From: Paramoeba atlantica | Taxonomy: Eukaryota; Discosea | Direction: 5' to 3' | NCBI GenBank assembly: GCA_977017575.1 | Contig: CDRNVI010000052.1 | Span: 273,346 to 337,345 of the forward strand | DNA: 64,000 nucleotides | Part shown: one piece after another, positions 24,661-34,180 of the stretch | How positions within the stretch are numbered: position 1 is the first letter of the stretch | Layout: the number at the start of each line of letters is the position of its first letter | Made by a program: the position numbers and the translations under genes | Notes under the pieces: model-generated | Databases searched by the model: none | The model's input: the letters and a program-made list of their open reading frames with translations, nothing else | Told to the model about the DNA's origin: nothing

Positions 24661-26448
24661 CTATCCTTCCGTGATGGGCTCGTTCGGGTCGGGCACAGCC
24701 ATGCGTGTAACCATCATACGAGCCTGTGCTCGCATGAGGGTCACATTCAATTCGGCATACAATTTATTTGTAGCCTGCTCTTCCGTAAGGGTCCCATTTG
24801 AGGCCTGTGCCCGCCTCTTTCCGACTCCCTTTAGAACGGACGTTGCGCTCACGCTCCAGGAGCCATAGCTCTCTACCACCATGGCTGTGAATTCATGGCC
24901 TGCTTCCTCAGCCTCCAACCGTTGGTGCACCTTTTTTTCCGCGGCGTAGTGCTCGGCGAATGATCCTGCAGCTACCCAGCTAGCGTTACGAACTTTGTCC
25001 GTGTATTTAGTTTGCTGAGCGTGGGTAACTGCAAAATCAAGGACCATGCCTTTAGCCTTGGAATACGTGGGGAGAAACACATCGCCTGGCCTGGTGAGCC
25101 CCCCTCCGGGACCTCGATTGCCAAGACTGTGCTCTCGTTGGGGTGCCAAAGAGGCATGCCCGCAGAAGGAGGAAAAATGTTCAACCAGGGAATTGTGCCG
25201 GTTTATTATACCTTGTCCATGTTTGCACACGAGTGCGTGATCCCCTTCAGGACCCAGAGGGAGTTTGCATTCATCCGAGGGACATGGACGAGTTTCTCCG
25301 TATACATCCACCCCCAACCACCATCGACACAAGGTTCGAAACTCCGCGGGTTTGAATGCATAGCCCAGGTCCTTCGATGGGGTGACGAATTCCCAGCTGC
25401 TAGCCCCTTTCCTTGATTGTGATACCCATCTGGTTCGCGTTCGCGTATCAGCGGAACAGTATGCTATATTAAACTCCCTTTCCCCTATAGCGCGGATGAT
25501 ATCTTTCTGACGTGGGATGATACTTTCGTCCCATTCTGGCGGGTCAATATCTATGTCAAGGTCAGCGCTCAACGGCGGGTCAGCATCTAAAAAAGGTCCG
25601 GTGTCTGATGGCTCGCGGGCTGTATCGACCTGTGTGGAAGAGTGAATGGGTGGCTTTGGGGGAAAAGAGGGATGTGATCGGTCGCGCTGTTGGGTGGTGG
25701 GGCAAAGGAAACGACCCGTTTCGGGATCTACGAGAGTGCCTCCGGCTTTTGCGTTCACGTCGTTGACGGCTGGTGAAAAGCCTTCCGCGTCCAGTGGATT
25801 CCATCCGTTCTTGCTTGCTGCGAACACCACAGATGCTACGTAAGCTGAAGACGAGTACATTTCCGATGAACGCAGACCGAAACCTCCGTGTCTCTTCAGG
25901 CGTTGGATCTGAGCGCGGGAAGGGGCGTTCAGTGGGCAAAGTATTTCTTCTGCTGTGCTCAACAGTGAATTGTCTAGATGTTCGCAAACGCGTTGTATGC
26001 ATTGTGGGGGTGTTGTACGTAGGGCGTAGACCAGTTGACAAAAGCCAGCACATTGTCGTATCAGTGCCATGGCGACCTGCGGGTCCTCAATTAAACTGGA
26101 AGCAACTAAAGTTTCTTCTGCTGGTTCGATCGCATTGGTCATGAGGTATTCGGCGCAGTGTTTGTTGGATCCGATAGGGCTTCCTAGGATGTCGAAATTT
26201 CCTTCTGTGTTTTGCTTGTCTTTTGGTATATCTGGGAAAAGAGATGTTTGGTGTGCAGATGAGGGTAGTGTGATGATCTCGCATTTCTTGCTATTGAGGT
26301 GTAGTCCCTGACCTGGTCCGAGGTGATCAAGTATGTCGAGGGCTTTTCTTACTTCTTCTGCTTTCCCTATAAAAACTCCATCGTCTAAGTACCACAGGTT
26401 TAGAAGAAGTTCCGTGTACGACTGAATTTGTTTGGTAACCTCCAACAT
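24661..26448 (-). CDS. L2 copy A: RT palm C-terminus, thumb, zinc finger and restriction-like endonuclease
   Basis: The frame runs 595 residues. Near its start it has the RT catalytic box in LLNLWYLDDGVFIG (about residues 15-28), then LHLNSKKCEI and ILGSPIGS. The middle holds the thumb (MALIRQCAGFCQLVYALRTT; KRHGGFGLRSSEMYSSSAYV). From about residue 400 comes a CCHH-type finger (CPSDECKLPLGPEGDHALVC, then RHN) as seen before the endonuclease of R2-like LINEs. Next are LTRPGDVFLPT and MVLDFAVTH, which I read as the PD...D motif of the restriction-like nuclease. It should nick target DNA and prime reverse transcription from the nick. The upstream half is in the next frame piece (26563-28149), separated by one stop codon. 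Confidence 0.88.
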   Translation of the reverse strand: MLEVTKQIQSYTELLLNLWYLDDGVFIGKAEEVRKALDILDHLGPGQGLHLNSKKCEIITLPSSAHQTSLFPDIPKDKQNTEGNFDILGSPIGSNKHCAEYLMTNAIEPAEETLVASSLIEDPQVAMALIRQCAGFCQLVYALRTTPPQCIQRVCEHLDNSLLSTAEEILCPLNAPSRAQIQRLKRHGGFGLRSSEMYSSSAYVASVVFAASKNGWNPLDAEGFSPAVNDVNAKAGGTLVDPETGRFLCPTTQQRDRSHPSFPPKPPIHSSTQVDTAREPSDTGPFLDADPPLSADLDIDIDPPEWDESIIPRQKDIIRAIGEREFNIAYCSADTRTRTRWVSQSRKGASSWEFVTPSKDLGYAFKPAEFRTLCRWWLGVDVYGETRPCPSDECKLPLGPEGDHALVCKHGQGIINRHNSLVEHFSSFCGHASLAPQREHSLGNRGPGGGLTRPGDVFLPTYSKAKGMVLDFAVTHAQQTKYTDKVRNASWVAAGSFAEHYAAEKKVHQRLEAEEAGHEFTAMVVESYGSWSVSATSVLKGVGKRRAQASNGTLTEEQATNKLYAELNVTLMRAQARMMVTRMAVPDPNEPITEG

Positions 26449-26562
26449 GACTAAGGAAAAGAGAAGAGGACCGAGGGGATCGCCCTGTTGTACCCCTTCC
26501 GAGGACGGTACGAAACGGTGCCCGTAAGTTAAGCTACTGGTTTCGACGTAGCACCATTCTAC

Positions 26563-28410
26563 CTATCTGGACAATTCCGGGAAGTGCTCTCTGGTGAGAC
26601 TGATGAATGCGTCACGGCTAACGTTGTTAAATGCGTTGGACAAATCAACTTTGCATAAAACTATATCGGAATTTGTTGTGTCAGTGTCCATTGCAAGCCT
26701 ACAAAGGTGAATGATACGTTCTGCCCCTGCTCGGGTGGCCACTCCATATTGTTGTGCTTCAAAGTATTTCCCCGCTTTCATTCGGACACTACTGCATGCG
26801 GCCTTGCTCACTAACCGACGAATAGTCTCCCCCGCTGCGATAGGGCGAACGTCGTTTTCCCCCTTCTTGAGCGCACATAGTCGCGCACCTGCGAAATATG
26901 CTTGTACTTCGATGGGTGCTTTGCCAGAAAGAAGATGATTAGCTAGGTTTGTGAGTTCCTGAAGCGGGTGAACATTCTTGTCTTCGTAGGAAAGAAGCGC
27001 GGATTGTAAGTGTTCCGGGCGGAGACCCATCGTACCTGCTGAAGATCCTCGACGAAAACTGTTTATGGCTACTTTAATATCGGATTCTTCGAGGTTCAAA
27101 TGTTTGACATGTGGTGGAGGGTCGGCGAGGGCTTCCGTAGTAGTTTGACGTGCCGGATGCTTCTCCAACAGCTTCGCATATGTTTCTTCGTTTTCATCTG
27201 CCATCGGCGCTGCGGTTAAGGCAGCCATACCTCTAGAGAATTCACCTTGTCTGACTAGAAGTTCTGCGCGGATGACGGCTTTCTGGGCCTCATGTTGTTC
27301 CGAAATGGGGTCAGGGTTTCGTTGTCGTCTATTAGCGGCTGCCTCTTTCCACAACTGAGTGTATTCCTTTGCCATCCATCGCTCCATGCACTTTCGAACG
27401 TGGGATGAGTATGCCATGTAGCCTTTACGCCCTCCGCGTCGAGGGGCCGGTAACACACACTTTGGGAGCATGGCAAGGAGTGTCCATGTCGCTACTGAGT
27501 TTTCTTGTACTGCTGCCTTCAAAGCGCTAGTTAAGATCTCCGCCCACAGCTGACGGCATCGGTGGGGCACGTCTTTACATGTGCTCTTCGCGAGTGTGCA
27601 GACACTTGCCAAAGTAGGTAATTCGGCGGTTTCTGTTACGATGGAGTGCTGCGAAAAAATATCTACTGACATTTGTGCTGCTTGACTTGATTGACCGATG
27701 CAGGTCTTCGGGTGCGTAGTTTTACGGTTGAGCGTGTAGTGTTTGCCGCACGTTTCACAAAGGAACTTGCCTTCCGCTGCCCACCATGCAGCCGGGACGC
27801 CGGTACTGTGGTGGTACGCTACGTGGTTATAATATGCTTGCCAAGACCCTCCATGTGCAATCGTGCGCCAAGCGCATCCTTCAGCAGGACAGATGCGGTG
27901 TTTGGGAGCGCTCTGCGGAAGTGGCGGGGGCTTGTCGCTTCCGTTTCGTGGGGCATATCTGTTGCCAAAGTCTTCGCGCCTACCGTCCGATTGTGCTTCG
28001 GAACAACCAGTTTCGCTAGTCATGGGTTTTGTGCCGGAGGAATGCTTTGGAGGTGATTGGATCTGGTGGGCTGGCTGAGAGCGTGTCGGCGTTTGTTCGC
28101 CGAGGGTGCCGTCCTTAATAGTCTGTTGGTGTTGCCTTCGTGTTTCCAAGGGTCGCCTAGGTGATCGGTTATCCGTCTTTGAAACTCCTTTGATCCCATC
28201 CGCATTGCGCTGTTGACGTGATATTGCATCCTTCAGTGCAGCGTTGATTGCTGGCCCTGATTTCAGAGTAGAAATACTAGCTGCAAGGTTGGCTGTCGTA
28301 CCCTTTCGTTGTACTGCGCAGTGTTGTATTTCCTCATTCTCGGCTAGGTGGTGTCCCGTGTCCGGTGTTTCGCGGTCGTCTGATTTTTTTTCAGCGAGGC
28401 GTAGCCTAAA
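26563..28410 (-). CDS. L2 copy A: N-terminal zinc finger and RT fingers/palm
   Basis: The frame contains a CCHH-type finger (CPAEGCAWRTIAHGGSWQAY, then YNHVAYHH) followed by FLCETCGKHYTLNRKTTHP, like the DNA-binding fingers at the N-terminus of R2-type LINEs. RT motifs follow: GSSAGTMGLRPEHLQSALLS, PIAAGETIRRLVSKAAC, QYGVATRAGAERIIHLCR and VLCKVDLSNAFNNVSRDAF with the first catalytic Asp. It ends at a TAG where copy B reads through to FVEWC. Upstream the frame stays open to about 28410 (for example ETPDTGHHLAENEE, matching copy B residues) without an ATG. Copy A therefore appears to lack about the first 65 residues seen in copy B, and its start is unresolved. Confidence 0.85.
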   Translation of the reverse strand, partial: FRLRLAEKKSDDRETPDTGHHLAENEEIQHCAVQRKGTTANLAASISTLKSGPAINAALKDAISRQQRNADGIKGVSKTDNRSPRRPLETRRQHQQTIKDGTLGEQTPTRSQPAHQIQSPPKHSSGTKPMTSETGCSEAQSDGRREDFGNRYAPRNGSDKPPPLPQSAPKHRICPAEGCAWRTIAHGGSWQAYYNHVAYHHSTGVPAAWWAAEGKFLCETCGKHYTLNRKTTHPKTCIGQSSQAAQMSVDIFSQHSIVTETAELPTLASVCTLAKSTCKDVPHRCRQLWAEILTSALKAAVQENSVATWTLLAMLPKCVLPAPRRGGRKGYMAYSSHVRKCMERWMAKEYTQLWKEAAANRRQRNPDPISEQHEAQKAVIRAELLVRQGEFSRGMAALTAAPMADENEETYAKLLEKHPARQTTTEALADPPPHVKHLNLEESDIKVAINSFRRGSSAGTMGLRPEHLQSALLSYEDKNVHPLQELTNLANHLLSGKAPIEVQAYFAGARLCALKKGENDVRPIAAGETIRRLVSKAACSSVRMKAGKYFEAQQYGVATRAGAERIIHLCRLAMDTDTTNSDIVLCKVDLSNAFNNVSRDAFISLTREHFPELSR

Positions 28411-28435
28411 GGGGAAAGGAAAAAAGAAAATAATT

Positions 28436-28467
28436 CAACAAGGTACAGAAACTGTATCTTTATCGTT
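28436..28467 (-). promoter_or_regulatory. Spliced-leader-like exon at the 5' end of L2 copy A
   Basis: Minus strand, 32 nt beginning AACGATAAAG and ending ACAGTTTCTGTACCTTGTTG. The following bases (AATTATTTTC) are the element's own 5' UTR. The core CAGTTTCTGTAC is shared with published kinetoplastid and diplonemid SL exons. It lies inside the target-site duplication, so it moved with the element. Confidence 0.85.
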
Positions 28468-28512
28468 AAAGATCCTTATTTTTTGTGTGATTATTTTTTA
28501 TTTTTTATTTTT
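28468..28512 (-). other. Extra A-rich tail sequence upstream of the SL in L2 copy A
   Basis: The segment contains AATAATCACACAAAAAATAA, which also occurs in the element's true 3' tail (24106-24140). It sits between the 5' target duplication and the SL, where no sequence is expected from a trans-spliced RNA. Confidence 0.8.
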
Positions 28513-29752
28513 TAGAACCAGCACGTGAGACCCTTTCCGCTGTTGGAATAACCCCTCAAGTCGCTATGGCCTTAATTCGCCAGTGCACGGTCTTTTGCCA
28601 AATGGTCTATGCCCTTCGAACTACGTCTCCGCAAGCCCTACCCCATCTGTGCAGTCTTCTAGACGATAGCGCCCTCACTGCTGTAGAGCTCGCACTCTTT
28701 CCTTTGGACCCGCAAGCACGTGACCAAATTCAAAGTCGGAAACGCCAGGGGGGCTTTGGTCTCAGATCTGCCTCTCTCCAAGCAACATCGGCTTATGTTG
28801 CTTCTGTAGCACACGCTGCCGAGGAGGACAACTGGGACCCTACAGACGCCGAAGGTTTCGCCGCCTCGGCGCAGGACTTCAACAACAAAATAGGAGTGAC
28901 CCTTGTGTACCCCAGCACAGGTCGCATACCCAAACAAAACCCGCGACCGGACTCCGGCTCACAACGCATCTCACCCCCGAACAGGAGACGTCGAAGAAAA
29001 TGCTACGCAGCATGGCGGTAGACGGCTCCACGGAACCGGAACTGGTGATTCCCAAGCAACAGCAATTGAGTCAGGCAATTGCCGAACGTTATCACGCTGG
29101 TGGTTGGGAGTGGATATTTGCCCAGAGGATAGTCCTTGTCCGGCAAAAGGATGCACGCTACCCCTTCAGAGAAACGGAGAACACGCGCTTTGTTGTAAAA
29201 ACGGTCATGGCCTGATCACCAGACGTAACGCCATTTGCGATCAATTTTCTTCTTTCTGCAGCAAGGCAGACATTGCGCCCCAGAGGGAAAAAAGCTTGGG
29301 AAACCGAGGCCCAGGCGGTGCCCTCACCAGACCCCCGCGACCTCTTTATTCCCAACGACGCTCTCGGAAATGGTATGGTGTTGGACTTTGCAGTCACCCA
29401 TGCCCAGCAAATAAAGTATCTGGACTCCGTCCGTATTGCTAGCTTGGTGGCTGCAGGATCCTTCGCTGACCATTTTTCCGAATCTAAGAAGAAACAACGC
29501 CAGGAAGCGGAGGAGGCCCGGTTACTTTTCACTTCCATGATCGTTGAGTCCTTTGGCTCGTGGAGCAGTAGCGCCATGTCGGTCCTGTGGAAGGTCGGAG
29601 CGCAGCGCGCAAATCGCCGAAAGGTCTGCTCACTGAAACAAAAGCTCGGAATGACTTGCTCAACGAGCTCAATATCACACTCATGCGATCCCAGGCGAGG
29701 ATGATGGTCTCTCGAATGACTGTAATCGATCCCAACACGCCCTCAGAAGGGC

Positions 29753-29757
<5 letters not shown>
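28513..29757 (+). pseudogene. L2 LINE copy C, 3' part (thumb and restriction-like endonuclease)
   Basis: This continues the copy C frame after the copy A insertion: ALIRQCTVFCQMVYALRTTS, KRQGGFGLRSASLQATSAYV, then in shifted frames a finger (CTLPLQRNGEHALCCKNGHG), LGNRGPGGALTRP and MVLDFAVTHAQQIKYLDSVR. It ends with MVSRMTVIDPNTPSEGQ and a stop at about 29757. Several frame changes are present, so it is older than copy A. A SINE2 in reverse orientation begins immediately after the stop codon. Confidence 0.85.
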
Positions 29758-29785
<28 letters not shown>

Positions 29786-30295
29786 ACACGGAGGGCTCTG
29801 CAGCGCCAACCGTTAGGGTAGAGTCTCATGTCACCGACCTTCATTGTCTTGCCACCCCCTTCCCAGACGGCACTCGACGCCTTGCGGCCCGAGCGCGGCT
29901 ACCCAACCGTAGCTACCAGGACGGGCGCCCACCTCGTCGGCCTCGGAACTTCCAAATCTGTCTGTGAAGGGTCTCGCTTGCCAGTGACCATCCGGAGCAA
30001 TCCGGAATGATTTGGATTTTTTTTGGATTTTTGGCGCCCACCCCTTTGCATCGTGTAGGCTGTGTCTCAAGCCTTCTTTGCGTAAGCAGCTCGCAATTTA
30101 GCGGCTGCGCTGGAGCCTGGTTCAGCTCTGCGGTTCCGGGTCGGTCCTCCAGGGGAGCGGGGTTGGGTGTGGGCCTTGAAGGCACTCCTGATCGCTTTCC
30201 CTTTGTAGTGAGGCCGCCAGATTGCGAGTTTTGTCGATAGCGGGAATCGAACCAACAACCTGCAGGTTGTAAGGCTCACCGTCTACCAACAACCA
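29757..30295 (-). mobile_element. SINE2 full length with nested SINE1
   Basis: Reversed SINE2: (GAA)n tail at 29757-29790, body, then box B (GGGAATCGAACC, 30240) and box A (GTCTACCAAC, 30281) at the right. A 99-bp SINE1 fragment is nested at 29934-30032. It abuts a pogo-like transposase fragment at its head end. Confidence 0.88.
29934..30032 (+). mobile_element. 5'-truncated SINE1 nested in SINE2
   Basis: The last 99 bp of SINE1 with tail, flanked by a 10-bp target duplication, GGCGCCCACC, at 29924-29933 and 30033-30042. Confidence 0.9.
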
Positions 30296-31260
30296 CCGCT
30301 TTTTGACGAAGCAGCTACATATATGCAAATGCGGAGCCACTTTATCATTAGTTCGGCCGCTTTCTTACCACCTATTTTTCTGTTTCCCGCCATCACCCAC
30401 GGATCATAGCAGTTCGTTGCATAGTTAAGTCGCAAGCGGGCTACATATGGTACGTCTACTGCTTGAACAAATTGAGTCATACCTTGAGGCGCAACTGCGA
30501 GAGCGCTAAATGTCGATAAGGCGTGCTTGGAGATGGTCGTTGTGTGCCCGTTGGCTCTTCCCAGGATAGTTAGGCAGGTGTCCGTTTCAGGGGGTAAGGC
30601 AGTTACTTGACTCCGAATGAAAGGAATTATGCGGCTAGCCATGAGTTTTCCTGTGATTACACCGCTTGCATTCTCAATAATTTGCCACCCAAACGGATTG
30701 GATAGTGTCCACGTCGAAGCAAAACTACGCATCGAAGAAAGAGAGGCTCAAAACATGAAGCTCGCTTAATTACCACAAGGATGGCAATATATGAAGCACA
30801 TCTTTTGGTCCATGCAGGGTCCTCCGTAACAATAATGTCTCTGCACCCTCGAGCTGAAAGAGCAAAGAAGGACGTGGAATTCATGGAGCCGCTGAAAGGA
30901 AACGGGATCATGTCAAGGTTGATTATGATTGAAACAATTCTTGAAAGACGAATATTGTACAGGAATTCGTGGAAAGATTGCAGAGACTTAGAAATATCTT
31001 CAGAGGTACGCGTAGTCGTGCGTTGGGTGGAACGAAGAACTATTCCGTATCTTTTTTTCCATCGATAAAACCATATGCGAGGTACTGGGGAACCTTTGCG
31101 ACACGAGGCCTTCCGCTTTGCTGAGGCAACGGAAACCCGCATGTTGCGTGAACGCAATTCAACAAGCCATATAATTCTCCGAGATTGTTAGTCTCAGAGC
31201 TCTGCTTCCGCATGCGTTTTCTTTTCCCATCTCCACGAACACTGGTTTCGACCAACGCTT
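30296..31260 (-). pseudogene. Pogo/Tigger-like DDE transposase fragment
   Basis: Minus-strand pieces in different frames resemble the pogo branch of Tc1-mariner transposases. They show a CENP-B-type helix-turn-helix (FYRWKKRYGIVLRS, about 31050-31090), IINLDMIPFPFSGS with the first catalytic Asp where pogo proteins read NxDExPxxF, EDPAWTKRCASYIAIL, then TILGRANGHTTT where LDNxxGH is usual (the second Asp is Gly here) and MTQFVQAVDVPYVARLR for the QPLDV motif. With the lost Asp and several frame changes it is dead. No terminal inverted repeats could be identified. The family call rests on these short motifs. Confidence 0.7.
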
Positions 31261-31529
31261 TCCCCCCCCCCTCCCCCCCCCTCCCCCCCCCTGGACCCCC
31301 CCCTAGACCCTCAATTTTTTTTATTTTTTTTCAGGGGTCTGAAAATATATTACTGTCCCCCCCCCCCGTTTAAGAGCGAAAAGTGCGCTTAAACGGGGGG
31401 GTCTGAATCACTACATAAAAAAAAAATTGGCGCCGCTTCGCGGCGCCGGGCTCTTTCCTTCAACTCTATGTGCGCTTAAACGTGGGGGTCTGACCGGGTG
31501 CGCTTCAAGTGGGGGGGGCAGTATATCTA
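31261..31529. repeat. C-rich low-complexity DNA with hairpins
   Basis: Long C runs (31261-31310) resemble the R3 G-run segment. A palindrome follows: C-run, GTTTAAGAGCG, then GCGCTTAAAC and a G-run (31359-31401), repeated in part at 31470-31520. At 31429-31448 GGCGCCGCTTCGCGGCGCC forms a second perfect hairpin. No gene is seen. Confidence 0.7.
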
Positions 31530-32646
31530 TATTGAGGGAGATGCTACTCCCTCGCTACCGTAGGTTAATTCGACGTGCCCGATTTCATGCCCGATTTCGA
31601 GCCCGATTTGTGGCCCGATATCGTGCCCGATATCGTTTCAGGTGAGTTTTCGAAAAAAATGTATACAAAGACGTATGAATCGAATTTAGTGACAAGATTA
31701 CTAGTTTTTCAACAATTCCGATGGGTACCCCCTGCCCCCCCCACGTCCCCACCAGGGTGATCATAGCAATTTTTGAAATTTTGCAAAAAAAAACTAAAAA
31801 TTTGTGGGTGAAAGTGAAAAAACATATTTTTCCAAAATCAACTCCTAGATCGTTTTTTGAGAGTTTGGAGCCTTCTATACCTGTATACCCTTTGATTTCA
31901 TTCGATATTTCTCCACCCTGTTCCGATAATACACCTACATAGTACACAATTTACCCGGAAGTGTGTGACACGCAAGGCCGATGAGGAAGGAGGAGGCGCA
32001 AGGAAAAAAGGAAGACGTATGAATCGAATTGAGTGACGAGATCACTAGTTTTCCAACAATTCCGACGGGTATCCCCTGCTCCCCCCCCTCCCCACCAGGG
32101 TAATCATAGCAATTTTTGAAATTTTTGAAAAACAAAACTGAAAAATTATGGGTGAAAGTAAAAAAATATATTTATCCGAAATCAACTCCTAGACCGTTTT
32201 TTGAGAGTTCGGGACCTGATGTACCTGATATACGCTTTGGTTTCATTCGATAGTTCTCCACCCTGTTCCGGTAATACACCTATAAAGGCCAAAATTTACC
32301 TGGAAGCGTGTGACACGCAAGGCCGTAGAGGAAGGAGGAGGCGCAAGACAAAAAGGCAGAAGGCGGAGCTTTTTGTCTTTTTGCCGCGGCGACGACGACT
32401 CCCTCGCGTGGGAAGCTGTAAGGGGTCCCAGGTAGCATGTTTCGATGGCTATGTAACCCAGGCTAAAGTGGACGAGGGAGATACTAAAGGCACCTTTGGA
32501 AGACGCCCACAAAACTGGAACGGTATCTCCCGTTAAAGACCCTTTTGTCACATCAGAATGCTCTACAAACCGGGAGATACCGTTCCAGTTTTGTGGCGGT
32601 CTTCCAAAGGTGCCTTTAGTATCTCCCTCGTCCACTTTAGCCTGGG
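31530..32646 (-). repeat. R5 dispersed repeat, copy 2
   Basis: Inverted relative to copy 1. The CGGGCAC-type short repeats and the TTTATCTCCCTC end are at the left, the two ~340-bp direct repeats are in the middle, and the ~190-bp palindrome (32457-32646, arms from CCAGGCTAAAGTGGACGAGG) is at the right. The palindromic head is better preserved than in copy 1. Confidence 0.75.
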
Positions 32647-32812
32647 TTTATAGTATTTGAAAAAAAACTATTGTACTATATAGTATAGTATTAGTATAGT
32701 ATAGTAGTAGTATAGTATTATAACACTATAAAAATCTATAACAAGAAAAATTGATCAAAAACGTTTTGACGCTCTCTTTTAGCACGAATGGCATCAGGTA
32801 CATAGTCAATTT
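32647..32812. repeat. TATAG microsatellite-like spacer
   Basis: Irregular repeats of TAGTATAGTAT from 32680 to 32725, then AT-rich spacer. Nothing else is recognised. Confidence 0.6.
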
Positions 32813-33744
32813 ATTGCGGTGGTTGTAAAACTACCGCTCTACACTCGATTATTGAAAAAAAAGTGAACAAAAACAGTGAAAATATAAAGAGGAACACAGT
32901 AATATAATAGAAGAAAAAAATATAAAAGGGGGCTCCGGTGGTCCAAAACTGAAAATTTTTTTTGAAAAAAATGGGGGGTCCATGGGGGGGGTCCATGGGG
33001 GGGGTCCAGGGGGGGGGTCCAGGGGGGGGGTCCAGGGGGGGGGGGCATGGTCGATCAAATTTTTTCGAAAAAATTAGTTTTCGAAAAAAAACCGCAGAAA
33101 GGGTAGCCGGGGTCTTGGCGCGCATTTTCCACCCCCCTACCCTGGGGTGACCCCCCCGCGTATCCGCAGGACGGGTCCGCCAAGTTCGGATTTTTTCGGA
33201 AAAATTTTTTCGAAAAAAAATTCAACTTGGCGAAAAAAATGACAAAAAAAATATTTTTCCAAAATCGTTTCCCCTATTGTATTTTGATAGTTTGGGACCT
33301 ACACTAGCTTTCTCCGCAGTTGTTTTCGCAAGGTATCACTTCTTCGAACTGTGGTGCGCCCCTCAAAATGACCCACTTTTGACTAAAAAAGGTGAAAAAG
33401 TATTTTTCGGACCTAAAGGGGCATTTTTGTGTCGAAAGAATGGTATGGTTGGAGTCGTATTCTCTACCCAATACGTTCGGTAGGCTTTCATTCATGCCTG
33501 CGAGTGATTTCCCACGCGCAAATGTCGGATTTAGTGCTCTGAGAGCAAAAATATGCGAAAATGACCCCATTTGTACCCGAAATTCGGCTATTTTTGGCTA
33601 TAATCTTTCCGTTTTCCAGGCTAAATTTTCTTTTTTAGGCTCTTCGTTAAACGCGGCGGTAGTTTTCAACGCGAAGTGCGCAGCATGAGTGACTTCTAAG
33701 TTGAAAGCAACCACCGCGTTTAACGAAGAGCCTAAAAAAGAAAA
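32813..33744 (+). repeat. R3 repeat, complete copy 1
   Basis: R3 is a ~930-bp unit. It starts ATTGCGGTGGTTG with a small hairpin (GCGGT...ACCGC). It then has a G-run block (GGGGGTCCATGG repeats, 32974-33045), a CCGCGTATCCGCAGGACGGG segment, an AT-rich body and a large terminal inverted repeat. The final arms are TTCTTTTTTAGGCTCTTCG and its complement ending in AGCCTAAAAAAGAAA (33630-33744). A ~98-codon frame (33392-33688) recurs across copies but has no recognisable motif and probably just reflects recent copying. The class is unknown. Confidence 0.8.
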
Positions 33745-33907
33745 TGACAGGCTTAATCAAGTTTCTTATGTTTCGCGGAAGAAAACGTAGTTTTCAGTTT
33801 TGTGCTTTTGCATGTTCCGCCAAAGGAGAAAAAAGAAGCTACAAGGACTATCTTTTGAGGGAAAAAATCATCCAAACCCGCTAAAAATCCTTCAAAAAAA
33901 TTATAGA
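33745..33907. other. Unassigned spacer between R3 copies
   Basis: AT-rich, no gene or known repeat recognised. Confidence 0.4.
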
Positions 33908-34180
33908 ATGACCCCCCCGCGTATCCGCAGGACGGGTCCGCCAAGTTCGGATTGTTTCGGAAAAAAAATTTTCAAAAAAAATTCAACTTGGCGAAAAAAA
34001 TGACAAAAACAATATTTTTCCAAAATCGTTTCCCCTATTGTATTTTGATAGTTTGGGACCTACACTAGCTTTCTACGCAGTTGTTTTCGCAAGGTATCAC
34101 TTCTTCGAACCGTGGTGCGCCACTCAAAATGACCCAGTTTTGACTAAAAAAGGTGAAAAAGTATTTTTCGGACCTAAAGG
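33908..34180 (+). repeat. R3 repeat, internal fragment
   Basis: It matches R3 from CCCCCCGCGTATCCGCAGG to GGACCTAAAGG and then stops abruptly where a SINE2/pogo block begins. Confidence 0.8.

Larger units (their letters stand above)
24106..28512 (-). mobile_element. L2 LINE copy A: SL-led LINE with restriction-like endonuclease
   Basis: A 4.4-kb element inserted into copy C. It is flanked by a perfect 11-bp target duplication, TAGAACCAGCA, at 24095-24105 and 28513-28523. On the minus strand the order is an A-rich segment, the SL leader (28436-28467), N-terminal zinc finger, RT, CCHH finger, restriction-like endonuclease, a ~300-bp 3' UTR conserved with copy B, and an A-rich tail. The coding part has a single in-frame stop just upstream of the conserved VEWC, so the copy is young. 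The layout matches the R2/R4/CRE side of LINEs. Confidence 0.92.

Noticed and set aside
33392-33688. The ~98-codon frame conserved among R3 copies as a small protein gene
   Set aside because: The copies are nearly identical at the DNA level, so frame conservation is uninformative; no motif is recognisable and some copies are truncated.
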